From Alphaproteobacteria bacterium (GTDB lineage: Bacteria; Pseudomonadota; Alphaproteobacteria; Rhizobiales; Rhizobiaceae), in contig JANSYK010000001.1 in the NCBI GenBank assembly GCA_024742485.1, positions 620,001 to 684,000 on the forward strand: a stretch of 64,000 bases of DNA, written 5' to 3'. Numbering within the stretch: position 1 is the first letter of the stretch; every line of letters begins with the position of its first letter. Below are positions 9,487 to 18,890 of the stretch, one piece after another. The translations under genes and the position numbers were made by a program. Below the pieces are notes generated by a model. That model searched no databases and was not told where the DNA came from. It worked only from the letters and a program-made list of their open reading frames with translations.

Positions 9487-11904
9487 TCAGGCATTCAGTT
9501 TGAGGTTCTGCGGATCGTAGACATGATGCGAATGCCGCCTGGCGCGGCGTTCCAATCCGAAGGCCTGCACAACACAGTTTTCATCCATGTCCAGTGTTCC
9601 TGATTTGACATAACCAAGAGCCACAAGTTTTCCGGTGCGGTAACCCATGGACACGGATGTCAGGTAACCAATGACATTCCCGCCTTTGTAGATTGGATCC
9701 GTCGGCAGCGGCTCGGGACCGGGGTCCAGTATTTCCAGACCCACAAACGTCCATTCTGCGCCGACCGTGGACTGTTGTGCAAAGGCCTTGTCGCCAATGA
9801 ATGGCCCCTTTGCCGGTCTGGCAAATTTCGAAAGGCCCGCATCGAACAGCGTATACTCGGTTCCAAAATCGGCACCCCAACCATGATAACCTTTTTCAAT
9901 GCGCATTGCGTTCAGCGCATAGGAACCGAAATTGCAGATGCCATGTTCCCGCCCGGCATGCCAGATCGCTTCGTACAGTTCCTGAAGATGGTCGGATGAT
10001 ACATGCAACTCCCATCCCAATTCACCCACATAGCTGACACGCATGGCTGTAGCGGCAATTCCCGCGATGTGGATTTCGGCAACGCTCATCCAGGGCGCAT
10101 GCTCACGGCTCAAATCATCCGATGTCAGCGATTGCAGGACCAACCGGGATTTCGGGCCCATAACCATCAGGGCGCCATCATGCACGAATCCCTTCGAAAG
10201 AGTGGTCTCAGCGTCGCCGAAATGGGAACCCAGCCAGTCAAAATCACGGTCAACCGCCAGCGTGGGACCGCAAAGAAGAAACCGGTCGCCGCCCAACCGG
10301 GAAATTGTCGCTTCCGACCAGATGCGCCCCGAAGCTGTCAGGAAATAGCTCAGTCGAACGCGACCAACCTCAGGCAACGGTCCGCACACCACGGCATTAA
10401 GCGCCTCTTCCGCACCGGCACCCTGCAACAGAAATTTGGTGAACCCGCCATGATCCATCACCCCGACAGCATCGCGGACCGTTTGACATTCGACCCGTAC
10501 AGCGTCCTGCCATGGCTCTTGTTCAAAACTCAGGAGGTCCGTGTCCGGCGATGACGGCAATCTGAACCAGAACGCCCGCTCCCAGCCTCCAATCTGTCCC
10601 ATGACGGCACCCTGCCCGCACAGATGCTCATACAGCGGTGTCCTGTTGACCGGCCGGCCCGCCTCCAAAATGCGGTTCGGATATGGAATGGCGTATTGCA
10701 GACCGTAATGTTCCGCTGCCCGTGCGGCCGCATAGGACGGGTTCGCCCAGTTTCCAAATCGACGCGGGTCCCAAACAGAAAGGTCCCACTCCGTTTCACC
10801 CTCGGTCAGCCATTCCGCCATTGCTTTACCGATTGCCGCGGAATGCGTGATGCCGATCTGCACGCCGGTGGCGTGATAAAAATTCCGTACACCGCCCGCG
10901 GGCCCGACCAGGGGCAAGGCGTCCGGAGCATAGGGAATCGGACCGTTGACGAAACGCTGCGCGCCGGCTTGCGCCAGCAACGGTACGTGGGTGGCGGCGG
11001 CTTCGTAAACGGCCATGATACCGTCTATGTCATCGCCGAAGAGCTGGTGGTCGAAATCGGTGGGAATGCCATCGAGCCAGACAGGCCGCCCCTCATGGGC
11101 ATAGGAGCCGAACAGAAGCGCATTGCGTTCCCGGCGTAGATAGAACCGGATGTCCGGGTCCCGTATGAGCGGGAATATCTCGTCGTCCGCCTCAAGTTCC
11201 GGCAATGCGCTGGTCACCATATACTGGTGCTCCAGCGTGACGACCGGCAATGTCAATCCAGCCATTTCCGCAATCGCGCCGCCGCTTGATCCAGCAGCGT
11301 TGATAATGGATTCGGCGACAATCATTCCATCAGTCGTCTCGACTTCCCATTCACCCGATGGACGGGGTTTCAATCCCGTGACCCGCGTGAAACGTCTGAC
11401 CTGCGCTCCCCGGTCGCGGGCATGTTTGACCAGGGCGTGCGTCAATTGGCTGGGGTCAATGTCTCCCTCATACGGATCCAGAAGACCACCCAGGACGCTG
11501 TCGTCCGTTTGCCAATAGGGGTGCGCGGCCTCTATCTCGGCCGGACTGACCATGGAAAGGTCATATCCTGCGGTACAGGACACGCCGCAAAGATGACGAA
11601 AATGCTGCATCCTTTCCGGGTTGTGCGCCGGCCAGATTGCCTGGGTGTGACGATAGGTAATCGGTGCGGCAGGATCTTCGGCAAGTCTCGTATAGAGCTG
11701 CCAGGCGTAGTTACCGGCGCGCATGCCGAGCCAGGAATTGGCGAAGGTGGGAATATTTCCCGCGGCATGCCATGTGGATCCAGCGGTCAGCTCGTTTTTT
11801 TCGATCAGAACCGAATCCACGATGCCGGCTTCTGCAAGATGGTAGAGGATCGAGGCGCCGACGGCACCGCCACCGATCACCGCAACTTGGACGTGGGCGG
11901 ACAT
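9487..11904 (-). CDS. Dimethylglycine/sarcosine-dehydrogenase-like flavoprotein with GcvT domain
   Basis: An 805-residue two-part enzyme. The N-terminal D-amino-acid-oxidase-type FAD domain (about 1-370) has GGGAVG at 11-16 and the STWHAAG motif, whose His46 matches the histidine that covalently holds FAD in dimethylglycine dehydrogenase. An FAO-type middle segment and a C-terminal aminomethyltransferase (GcvT plus barrel) domain follow, which in known members passes the released one-carbon unit to tetrahydrofolate. Its gene abuts the racemase-family gene with no spacer, as the last gene of a four-gene operon headed by an MttB-family methyltransferase. The likely role is oxidative N-demethylation of a methylated amine; the exact substrate is open. 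Confidence 0.88.
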   Translation of the reverse strand: MSAHVQVAVIGGGAVGASILYHLAEAGIVDSVLIEKNELTAGSTWHAAGNIPTFANSWLGMRAGNYAWQLYTRLAEDPAAPITYRHTQAIWPAHNPERMQHFRHLCGVSCTAGYDLSMVSPAEIEAAHPYWQTDDSVLGGLLDPYEGDIDPSQLTHALVKHARDRGAQVRRFTRVTGLKPRPSGEWEVETTDGMIVAESIINAAGSSGGAIAEMAGLTLPVVTLEHQYMVTSALPELEADDEIFPLIRDPDIRFYLRRERNALLFGSYAHEGRPVWLDGIPTDFDHQLFGDDIDGIMAVYEAAATHVPLLAQAGAQRFVNGPIPYAPDALPLVGPAGGVRNFYHATGVQIGITHSAAIGKAMAEWLTEGETEWDLSVWDPRRFGNWANPSYAAARAAEHYGLQYAIPYPNRILEAGRPVNRTPLYEHLCGQGAVMGQIGGWERAFWFRLPSSPDTDLLSFEQEPWQDAVRVECQTVRDAVGVMDHGGFTKFLLQGAGAEEALNAVVCGPLPEVGRVRLSYFLTASGRIWSEATISRLGGDRFLLCGPTLAVDRDFDWLGSHFGDAETTLSKGFVHDGALMVMGPKSRLVLQSLTSDDLSREHAPWMSVAEIHIAGIAATAMRVSYVGELGWELHVSSDHLQELYEAIWHAGREHGICNFGSYALNAMRIEKGYHGWGADFGTEYTLFDAGLSKFARPAKGPFIGDKAFAQQSTVGAEWTFVGLEILDPGPEPLPTDPIYKGGNVIGYLTSVSMGYRTGKLVALGYVKSGTLDMDENCVVQAFGLERRARRHSHHVYDPQNLKLNA

Positions 11905-12609
11905 TCAGTGCTGCTCCAACAGCCGTCCAAAACCGCGGATGGGATCGGTGATGCCCACATGCCGCAAGGTCTGCCAGTAGACGGCGGCGTTACAGGCAAC
12001 GATCGGTTTGCCATGCGCGTCCTCCAGTTCTTCAATCAGCGCAACGACCGGCAGAGCGGTTCCAACCTGCAGGATCGCATCGCATTCAGCCGCGGCCACA
12101 TCCGCAAAAACGTTGCGGATGTCTGACAGCGAAGTCTCGCAGATCGCGGGCAATGTCGGAGCCCGTGTTCCCTTGATTGCAACCACCTGGAAATCCGCCG
12201 CCTCGGCATTTGCCTTGACCACGGCATCAACCTCTGCGTCAAACGGTGTCACAATGCCAATCCGCCGAGCGCCGAGACGGCGCAGCGCCGCGTAATCTGC
12301 ATACGACGCACTGATGAGCGGCACACCGATTTGCTTTGAAACCGCTTCGCAACGTTTGCTCAGTTTTTCGGGTCCTCCAGGACCTGCGTCTGTCGTCAGG
12401 CCGACCGCAATGGCGCGGGGTCCGCAATCCAACAGTTTTTCAGCCTCCTCCGGCAGATCATCGGAGACGGAATCACCGCCCAATCGAAACCGCTGCATCT
12501 GATTGGTCACGCCGTCCGGGCGCAGCAGTTCAAGTTCCGGTTGGACCACCGTATTCATGGCCGGTGTCATGACGCCGATCACGGCGCGCGGGGCGAGCGT
12601 ATCAGGCAT
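11905..12609 (-). CDS. Asp/Glu racemase superfamily protein (maleate isomerase / arylmalonate decarboxylase-like)
   Basis: A 234-residue protein of the Asp/Glu/hydantoin racemase fold, closest in layout to maleate cis-trans isomerase and arylmalonate decarboxylase. The N-terminal GVMTPAMNTVVQPE and the C-terminal IVACNAAVYWQTLR segments are typical. Cys206 is the C-terminal catalytic cysteine. The N-terminal cysteine of the two-base racemases is absent: the corresponding loop reads GLTTDAGPGG. A single-cysteine site is what arylmalonate decarboxylases have, so decarboxylation or isomerisation is more likely than racemisation. It overlaps the upstream SRPBCC gene by 8 nt and touches the flavoprotein gene downstream. 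Confidence 0.8.
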   Translation of the reverse strand: MPDTLAPRAVIGVMTPAMNTVVQPELELLRPDGVTNQMQRFRLGGDSVSDDLPEEAEKLLDCGPRAIAVGLTTDAGPGGPEKLSKRCEAVSKQIGVPLISASYADYAALRRLGARRIGIVTPFDAEVDAVVKANAEAADFQVVAIKGTRAPTLPAICETSLSDIRNVFADVAAAECDAILQVGTALPVVALIEELEDAHGKPIVACNAAVYWQTLRHVGITDPIRGFGRLLEQH

Positions 12610-13045
12610 TATTGCTCTCCTTCAAAAACAGGTTCAGTCCGGTCATACCGCCGATGTAAATCTCATCGCCGACCACACGATCCATCTCGGCACTATCCGC
12701 TGCAGCACATTCAAACCGGCTCTCCCAGATACCAAGTGTCTGGTTGCTGTCGGTGATCGGAATGAACCGGTGCGTTGAGACATAGCCGGTCACCGGCAGT
12801 GGGCTCTCGAGGATGTCGTAGGTGTAGAAGTTTTCGACATCCGAATGTGCCAGCAGGGTTTCGCGAAAGACCGTGCCGTCGGCGATATTCAACCGGCGTA
12901 TGGTGCCGGTTGCTGTTGCGCCGCCCCCCTCCAGCAGCGCTTCGACCACACCCGGGTTCCATGCGGCAACACCATCGAAAGCGCGAATGGTGGACCAGAC
13001 CCTGTCGATCGGAGCGTCTAGGATCATGCTGCGAAATACCTGCAT
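12602..13045 (-). CDS. SRPBCC (polyketide cyclase/START-like) family protein
   Basis: A 147-residue single-domain protein of the SRPBCC ligand-binding fold. It opens with SMILDAPIDRVWSTIRAFDG, the standard first strand and helix of the family, followed by AAWNPGV, and has the long C-terminal helix from about residue 115. Such proteins bind hydrophobic or aromatic ligands or act as small cyclases and dehydratases. Its position between an MttB-family methyltransferase (11 nt upstream) and the racemase-family gene (8-nt overlap) suggests it handles an intermediate of the same pathway. No catalytic residues can be assigned. Confidence 0.8.
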   Translation of the reverse strand: MQVFRSMILDAPIDRVWSTIRAFDGVAAWNPGVVEALLEGGGATATGTIRRLNIADGTVFRETLLAHSDVENFYTYDILESPLPVTGYVSTHRFIPITDSNQTLGIWESRFECAAADSAEMDRVVGDEIYIGGMTGLNLFLKESNNA

Positions 13046-13056
13046 TTGGCTTCCTT

Positions 13057-14574
13057 CTAGGCTTCAAGGCGGATTGGATAGGCGGCGCGAATAGCTTGCT
13101 CGGCGTCGCGGCTCAGATGGGTGGATGGCGGGCGGGCCAGAATATCGGCAACCCGCGCCTGCGCCCGGTCCCAGATCGACCGCCGACCCGCGTCAACCCA
13201 GTCATCGACGCTCTGGCGATCGGCGAGCGCCGGATAATAAAAGTCTGACTTCATGCGCTTCAGCGTCTCCGCCTCTCCAAGGTAATGCCCGTCCCGCGTG
13301 ACCACCCGGTCAATTGAGCCCAGATCAAGAGTGGCGTCGGAAACTTCAATTCCTCTGATCGAACGGAGAATGGCACCGCACATGTCGTCGTCGATCACCA
13401 TGGCTTCCGGACTTGCAACCATGATGGAGCCCAACATGCCAACGGACAGGTTGATCATGTCCGCTCCGCCGTGTCCGGCCATGGCGACCGTATAGCCCTT
13501 CTCATATCCGGACTGCGCATCCGCAAGTTTTGAATCCGTCATGCCGGCCGAAACGGTTGATGGAAGGCCGAGATGCGCCAATAGCTGCGCGGCGGCAGCG
13601 CTGGCGATCGCGGCTTCTCCACCGCCACCGCTCATCGCGCCCGTGCGCAGATCGGAGATGAACGGCATGAAAGCGTAGATGCAGGGTGCCCCCGGCCTGC
13701 ACCCGTCGACAACCATCAATCCCGCCAGACACTCTGCCAGACCTTGGGCCAGAGCACCGGCCAATGTGACCGGGCTGGTCGCGCCCGCCTGCCCGGCTGA
13801 GCAGATTTGCGGGATCATGCCTGCACCGATCGCCTCTTCCAGTGTCGCGACACCCTCCGCAGCAAACGTCAATGGTGGCACCACATGAACAATCACCGCC
13901 ATGCAGAAGGGCCTGTCCCGAAAGAGACCGGAGCCACCGAGCGCCATGTCAAACATGTCGACAATCGGACGAATGTGATCAGCATCGCAAAAACTGACAC
14001 CAATCGGCTTGGCAGTTGCCTTCATGCAGGCGAAGGCCGAATTCACGTCGAGTTCAAATGGATCAGCCAGATCCCTGGCAACGACCGGACGCACCCCATA
14101 GTGAATATGCGGCGAAGCCTCGAGAACACGCATCATGTCATGGAGGTCAGCCAGGCTGCTTTCGCGATAGGTTCCGGTTGCCGCATCCAGCACCCGAACC
14201 GCCGCACCGCCGGTTCCGATATGCACCCGACCACCGCCTATCTGGAGATCCCTTTCAGGAGAATATCCCGGAAGATGAATCTGATCGGGTGCACGCGCGC
14301 AGGCAGCGCAGACCATCTCTTTCGGAAAACACAGACGACCATCCGCCCGGTACCACGCGCCCTGTCGCAGCGCCCGTTCAGCCGCAGCTTGAGGCAATCC
14401 AGACATGCCGACGGTCGCAAGGATATCGAGCGCGTGATCAACGATCCGGGAAACATCCGCCGACGACAGCGGCCGCAATCGGCCACCGACAAAAATCTCC
14501 GGCGTCTCGCCAATGCCGGAACCATTGTCTTTGGCCTTTCGCCGCACTGTCCGTCTCGCCATGTCTGGGTCCAC
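13057..14574 (-). CDS. Trimethylamine-methyltransferase family protein (MttB superfamily, non-pyrrolysine)
   Basis: A 505-residue member of the MttB superfamily, first gene of the four-gene leftward operon. Family signs are LSSADVSRIVDHALDILATVGM near residues 36-58, the PIGVSF segment near 194 and the C-terminal DFYYPALADRQSVDDWVDAG. The frame contains no internal amber codon, so it belongs to the non-pyrrolysine branch, whose studied members demethylate glycine betaine, carnitine or proline betaine onto a corrinoid protein. No corrinoid-binding protein or reductive activator is encoded in this window, so its partner must be elsewhere or it works differently. The start is a GTG at 14574 or an ATG at 14562. 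Confidence 0.85.
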   Translation of the reverse strand: MDPDMARRTVRRKAKDNGSGIGETPEIFVGGRLRPLSSADVSRIVDHALDILATVGMSGLPQAAAERALRQGAWYRADGRLCFPKEMVCAACARAPDQIHLPGYSPERDLQIGGGRVHIGTGGAAVRVLDAATGTYRESSLADLHDMMRVLEASPHIHYGVRPVVARDLADPFELDVNSAFACMKATAKPIGVSFCDADHIRPIVDMFDMALGGSGLFRDRPFCMAVIVHVVPPLTFAAEGVATLEEAIGAGMIPQICSAGQAGATSPVTLAGALAQGLAECLAGLMVVDGCRPGAPCIYAFMPFISDLRTGAMSGGGGEAAIASAAAAQLLAHLGLPSTVSAGMTDSKLADAQSGYEKGYTVAMAGHGGADMINLSVGMLGSIMVASPEAMVIDDDMCGAILRSIRGIEVSDATLDLGSIDRVVTRDGHYLGEAETLKRMKSDFYYPALADRQSVDDWVDAGRRSIWDRAQARVADILARPPSTHLSRDAEQAIRAAYPIRLEA

Positions 14575-14930
14575 TTCAGTGGACCACTAGACCTCAAAGT
14601 GACGGCCGAACAAATTCAATAACTCGGCACAAATTGTGAATCCATTTCATGTAAGATTTGGCTGAACAATGCCGCACAGCCGTCATCGCGAAAGTTTTGG
14701 AAAATCTGCAAGAAATCACCGCAAGCCCGGTGGTCATGGCAAGCCCGTTTCGGGGCATCGGCAATCTCCGTCCGGGCGCCATTGCAAGGACAACCGGCGA
14801 GGCCTGTGACACCCGATCTGAATTGTGCGTTCACTCCGGCGTTATGTGCAGTGTGGTTCGGTTGCCAGAAGGCCCAACGTTGGATAAGATTTTAAAAAAA
14901 CAAGATACAAGTTGTGATGGGGGAGGAAAA
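14575..14930. other. Divergent intergenic region between the methyltransferase operon and the phosphorelay operon
   Basis: About 356 bp. It must hold both divergent promoters. Small frames here lack supporting features. A GGGAGG ribosome site at 14920-14925 serves the binding-protein gene, preceded by an A-rich segment (TTTTAAAAAAACAAG) near 14891-14904. No convincing operator palindrome was found. Confidence 0.5.
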
Positions 14931-15692
14931 ATGGTGCGCAGCCTTTGGGCATTGGTTCTTGCCCTATCATGGACAGCAACACTCATTGCACGTCCGGCAT
15001 TGGCCGAAACGGTTGTCGTAAACACGCTCGAATGGCCTCCCTATACCTCTGCCGAATTACCCAGAGGTGGCGCGACAACCGACGTTATCACCCAGGCATT
15101 CGCTGCCGCTGGTATTGAATCAGACGTCAAATACCTTCCGTGGAAACGGGCCATTTCGTCGGCGAAAGATGACGGGTCCGTCGCCGGTTATTTTCCAGGC
15201 TACCACTGCCGCCATGTTGAAGGATTCATAGCGTCCAATCCGATTGGTGCCGGCCCGCTGGGCTTTGCGGAGCATACAAGTGCACCGGTGACATGGGAAA
15301 GCATTGACGACATTGGTAAGCAGAAGCTGAAAATCGGCACGGTACTTGGATATTCGAACACCGATGAATTTGACGAAAAGGCAGGCACCGGATGGATTCG
15401 GTCCATTCCTGCGCCCGACGACCTCACGAACTTGCGCAAGCTTGTGCGCCAGCGCATCGATATGGCGGTGATCGACAAGCTGGTGCTATCCTACATTCTC
15501 GCAACGGAGCCATCCCTGTCGGACGATGCCGACAGCCTGCAATTCAATGCGCGTCCGCTGGAGGACAAGACACTCTATCTTTGTTTCATCGACGATGAAG
15601 CGGGCCGCGCGATGCGCGACATTTTCAATGCTGGACTGGCGACGATCGACATTGAAAAGACAGTCGAAGACTATTTTGAAAACCAGTTCTGA
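14931..15692 (+). CDS. Periplasmic solute-binding protein (SBP_bac_3 type), sensor-associated
   Basis: A 253-residue exported binding protein. ATG 14931 is preferred because GGGAGG precedes it and a clean Sec signal peptide follows (hydrophobic core about 5-20, cleavage after ALA near residue 24). The mature part has LEWPPYTSAELPRGGATTDV, YLPWKRAI and GYFPG, typical of the polar-amino-acid family of type II binding proteins. It has no ABC permease or ATPase neighbours. Instead its TGA overlaps the ATG of a hybrid histidine kinase (TGATG). This points to a role as ligand receptor presenting a small molecule to the kinase rather than as a transport component; that is inference from context. Confidence 0.88.
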   Translation: MVRSLWALVLALSWTATLIARPALAETVVVNTLEWPPYTSAELPRGGATTDVITQAFAAAGIESDVKYLPWKRAISSAKDDGSVAGYFPGYHCRHVEGFIASNPIGAGPLGFAEHTSAPVTWESIDDIGKQKLKIGTVLGYSNTDEFDEKAGTGWIRSIPAPDDLTNLRKLVRQRIDMAVIDKLVLSYILATEPSLSDDADSLQFNARPLEDKTLYLCFIDDEAGRAMRDIFNAGLATIDIEKTVEDYFENQF

Positions 15693-18493
15693 TGTCCGGC
15701 AAAACGGTTAGCGGTTTGTCGTCAGACGGATCTACCAGTGCAAAGGGTCTTCGCGGTACGCGTTCCGTACAGAGCAAGTTTCTGCTCTATGTTGTCCCCC
15801 TTGTTCTGGTCTCGACCCTCCTTGTGTTCGGCCTTTTCGAGTGGAACGCACGGCGGTCGGCGGAGCAGCAACTCCAGGTCAAACTGGACAAGATGGTTGA
15901 AATCCAGAGTGCCGTTCTGGCGGAATCGCTCTGGAACGTCGCAGACAATCAGATCAAACTCATCCTGGCGGCACTCATTACAGACCAGGATGTGCTGGCA
16001 GCGGCAGTCTATGACGAGCGGGACCGGCTCGTGGCCGAGGTCGGTGCAACGGACCAGTTTGAACAGGCTCATTTCGTTCTTGCCGATGACATATTGTACG
16101 ATGGCGGCGACCAGCAGGTTCGCATCGGACAGCTCCGCATCGCGCTGACCGATGCACGGCTCTCCTCACTGGCGCGCGAAAGGCTGATCCTTGTAGCGTT
16201 TTTGGCAGGCATACTGTTGATCGCTGTTGTCGGCGCAACGTTGACTGCAAATCGCCGGATCATCGGGCGCCCCCTTGGCTTGTTGCTTGAATCCATCAAA
16301 CTGGCGCAGAGCGATGCGCCGCGAAAACCGGTTGAGTGGAACAGTGACGACGAAATTGGTCAGGTTGTCAGCGCTTTCAACGAGATGCAACAGCGCCAGA
16401 CCGCCTATGAGCAGCAACTCCGTTCGGCAAATGACGAACTGGAACATCGCGTCGATGAGCGCACGGCTGAACTGGCCGGCGCGGAGCTGACCGCGCGGGA
16501 AGCCAGAGGCCAACTCACCGATGCCATTGAAAGCATCACCGAAGGTTTTGCCCTGTTTGACAGTGACGACCGTCTTGTCGTTGCGAACCGGCGGTATCGC
16601 GAGATCATGTTCGGTGATGTCGACGCAGACATCGCCACTGGAACCTCATTCGCCGATATCGCGCGTAGAGCGGCAGAAGCGGGCCGTTTCCCGAATGCCG
16701 AAAAGGACCGACAGGCCTGGATCGAACGGCAGATTACCCGCCACCGGACAACCGGGTCTCCCTATATTCAGGAGATTGCCGGCAATCACTGGCAACAGAT
16801 CAGCAATCGCAGCACGGATCAGGGTGGCACCGTCGCGGTGCATTCCGATATCACCGAAATCAAGCGGATCTCGGATGAGTTGAAACGGGCAAAGGACGCT
16901 GCGGAAGCCGCCAATGAGGCCAAGAGCGCTTTTCTGGCGACCATGAGCCATGAAATCAGAACCCCCTTGAACGGCATTATCGGCATGAGCACGCTTCTCA
17001 ATGGCACGCGATTGACCGAGGAACAGCGCGATTTCAGCGACACGATAGCAACAGCGGCCGATACGCTGTTGACGATCATTAGCGACATTCTCGACTTTTC
17101 GAAGGTCGAAGCAGGGGCATTGGAATTGGAGCGGACTCCGACCGATCTGGTCGAGACCATCGAAAGTTCTGTTGAACTCGTCGCGGCAAAGGCTGCCGAA
17201 AAGGACATCGAGCTCGCTTGCCGGATCAACCCGGATGTCCCTGCCGGCATGCTCGGCGATCCCGTGCGTCTCAAGCAGATCCTGATGAACCTGCTCAACA
17301 ATGCCGTCAAGTTCACCGAAGTCGGCGAGGTTGTTCTGACTGTTTCCTCCATGATGCCCGAGGCCAGTCTGGAACCGGGACAGACCACCCTTCTGGTCTT
17401 CGAGGTCCGTGATACGGGCATTGGAATTCCGGCCGACAGAATGGAACGGCTTTTCAAATCATTCAGTCAGGTGGATGCATCGACCACACGCCGTTACGGC
17501 GGGACCGGGCTCGGATTGGTGATCTCCAAGCGGCTCGTCGAATTGATGGGCGGCGAGATATCGGTCGAAAGCACCGTTGGGGAAGGAACGGTTTTCAAAT
17601 TCACTCTTCCAGGAGAAGTGGCAGCAATTCCGGACAAATTGAGCCGGGATGCACAACTGGCAGCGATCAAGGGCGCCAATGTGCTGATCGTCGATGACAA
17701 CCGGACGAACCGGCTGATCCTGAGTGAAAAGTTTCGCGCCTGGGAGCTGTCGCCCCGTGCTGTCGGAGCACCGGATGAGGCACTCGACCTCATCGGCACG
17801 GATGATCCGTTTGACCTGATTATCGTGGACTTCAAGATGCCCGTGATGAATGGTTTTGAATTCACTGCGGCGGCGCGTGACCGTCTGGGGCCAAAAGCCC
17901 CTCCGATGATCCTGTTCAGTTCGGCATCTCCGATGGAGGAATCGTTTCGCGAGGGCGCCGCAAAGATGGATTATTCATCGACCTTGAGCAAACCGGCAAA
18001 ATCCGGCCAGCTGCTTTCTGCCCTTGTCAAAGCCCTGGCGCCGGATACGGAACGGATCGACAGCCAGGCACAGGCCGACCCCCGTCCGGAGATGGATACC
18101 GCAACGGACGTTCGGGTGCTTCTGGTCGATGACAACGCCATTAACCGCAAGGTTGGCCGAAAAATCCTCAAACGGCTGGGATATGACCCCATCGTGGTCA
18201 GTAGTGGCAAGGAAGCGATCGACGGCTGCCAGTCTGAAGACTTCGATATCGTTTTGATGGATATCGAAATGCCGGATATGGACGGCATCGCCGCAACCCG
18301 GCAGATCAGGGAAGTCCTGTCCGGCAAACGCGTGCCGTTCATTGTCGCCCTGACGGCAAATGCGATGAGCTCGGAACGCGAAAACTATCTCAAATCGGGC
18401 ATGGACGACTATCTGAGCAAACCGATAGACGTCGATGCCTTGTCCAACAGCATCAAGGCAGCTCGTCGACATCGGGATGCGCAACTTTCATGA
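15692..18493 (+). CDS. Hybrid sensor histidine kinase (TM-HAMP-PAS-HisKA-HATPase-REC-REC)
   Basis: A 933-residue inner-membrane kinase. Two helices (about 30-50 and 166-187) bracket a periplasmic domain of about 115 residues. HAMP, a coiled coil and a PAS domain (about 275-395) follow, then HisKA with the MSHEIRTPLNG box (His420), HATPase with DTGIGIP and GGTGLGL, and two receiver domains with phospho-acceptors at about Asp713 (IVDFKMPVMNG) and Asp857 (LMDIEMPDMDG). Both receivers keep the conserved lysine. It is translationally coupled to the upstream binding protein and followed by separate HPt and receiver-permease genes, so a His-Asp-His-Asp relay is expected. The likely input is the ligand-loaded binding protein at the periplasmic domain. 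Confidence 0.93.
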   Translation: MSGKTVSGLSSDGSTSAKGLRGTRSVQSKFLLYVVPLVLVSTLLVFGLFEWNARRSAEQQLQVKLDKMVEIQSAVLAESLWNVADNQIKLILAALITDQDVLAAAVYDERDRLVAEVGATDQFEQAHFVLADDILYDGGDQQVRIGQLRIALTDARLSSLARERLILVAFLAGILLIAVVGATLTANRRIIGRPLGLLLESIKLAQSDAPRKPVEWNSDDEIGQVVSAFNEMQQRQTAYEQQLRSANDELEHRVDERTAELAGAELTAREARGQLTDAIESITEGFALFDSDDRLVVANRRYREIMFGDVDADIATGTSFADIARRAAEAGRFPNAEKDRQAWIERQITRHRTTGSPYIQEIAGNHWQQISNRSTDQGGTVAVHSDITEIKRISDELKRAKDAAEAANEAKSAFLATMSHEIRTPLNGIIGMSTLLNGTRLTEEQRDFSDTIATAADTLLTIISDILDFSKVEAGALELERTPTDLVETIESSVELVAAKAAEKDIELACRINPDVPAGMLGDPVRLKQILMNLLNNAVKFTEVGEVVLTVSSMMPEASLEPGQTTLLVFEVRDTGIGIPADRMERLFKSFSQVDASTTRRYGGTGLGLVISKRLVELMGGEISVESTVGEGTVFKFTLPGEVAAIPDKLSRDAQLAAIKGANVLIVDDNRTNRLILSEKFRAWELSPRAVGAPDEALDLIGTDDPFDLIIVDFKMPVMNGFEFTAAARDRLGPKAPPMILFSSASPMEESFREGAAKMDYSSTLSKPAKSGQLLSALVKALAPDTERIDSQAQADPRPEMDTATDVRVLLVDDNAINRKVGRKILKRLGYDPIVVSSGKEAIDGCQSEDFDIVLMDIEMPDMDGIAATRQIREVLSGKRVPFIVALTANAMSSERENYLKSGMDDYLSKPIDVDALSNSIKAARRHRDAQLS

Positions 18494-18530
18494 CGGCACG
18501 GGGGAACAGCCGTCCGCAAGGGGATCAAAA

Positions 18531-18890
18531 TTGAGTACGGATATCATTGATGACAATGCCATCCGCCGGTTGCTGAGCGTCATTGGCGGCGACCGGGAGG
18601 ACTTTCTCGAACTGATGGAGGAGTTCGAGGAATCGACTCCCCTTCTGGTCGACAAGATGAAGCAGGCGGCGACCGAGGCCAATATCGACTCGTTGCGCAT
18701 TTCAGCCCATAGTCTGAAATCAAACGCCCGGGACTTTGGAGCGGTCCAACTCGCATCCCTGTGCGAGGCGCTTGAACTGGCCTGCAAAAACCAGGACGTG
18801 CCCGCTCCGGTCGACAAAGTCGCCGAGATCGAACAGGCACTTGAGGCAGCACGCGAAGCACTTCGAGGAATGACGCTCCCCGATGTTTGA
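18531..18890 (+). CDS. HPt phosphotransfer protein
   Basis: A 119-residue histidine phosphotransfer domain. The four-helix pattern is visible and the phosphorylatable histidine lies in AHSLKSNARDFGA (His60 from the TTG start at 18531). The start is uncertain: TTG 18531 has AAGGGG upstream, while ATG 18477 would overlap the kinase gene by 17 nt. The gene lies between the hybrid kinase and the receiver-permease and overlaps the latter by 8 nt. It should carry the phosphate from the kinase receiver to the next receiver, the role HPt proteins have in known phosphorelays. Confidence 0.9.
   Translation: MSTDIIDDNAIRRLLSVIGGDREDFLELMEEFEESTPLLVDKMKQAATEANIDSLRISAHSLKSNARDFGAVQLASLCEALELACKNQDVPAPVDKVAEIEQALEAAREALRGMTLPDV

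Noticed and set aside
13057-14574. Pyrrolysine-containing MttB
   Set aside because: The gene reads through without an in-frame amber codon, so it belongs to the non-pyrrolysine branch.
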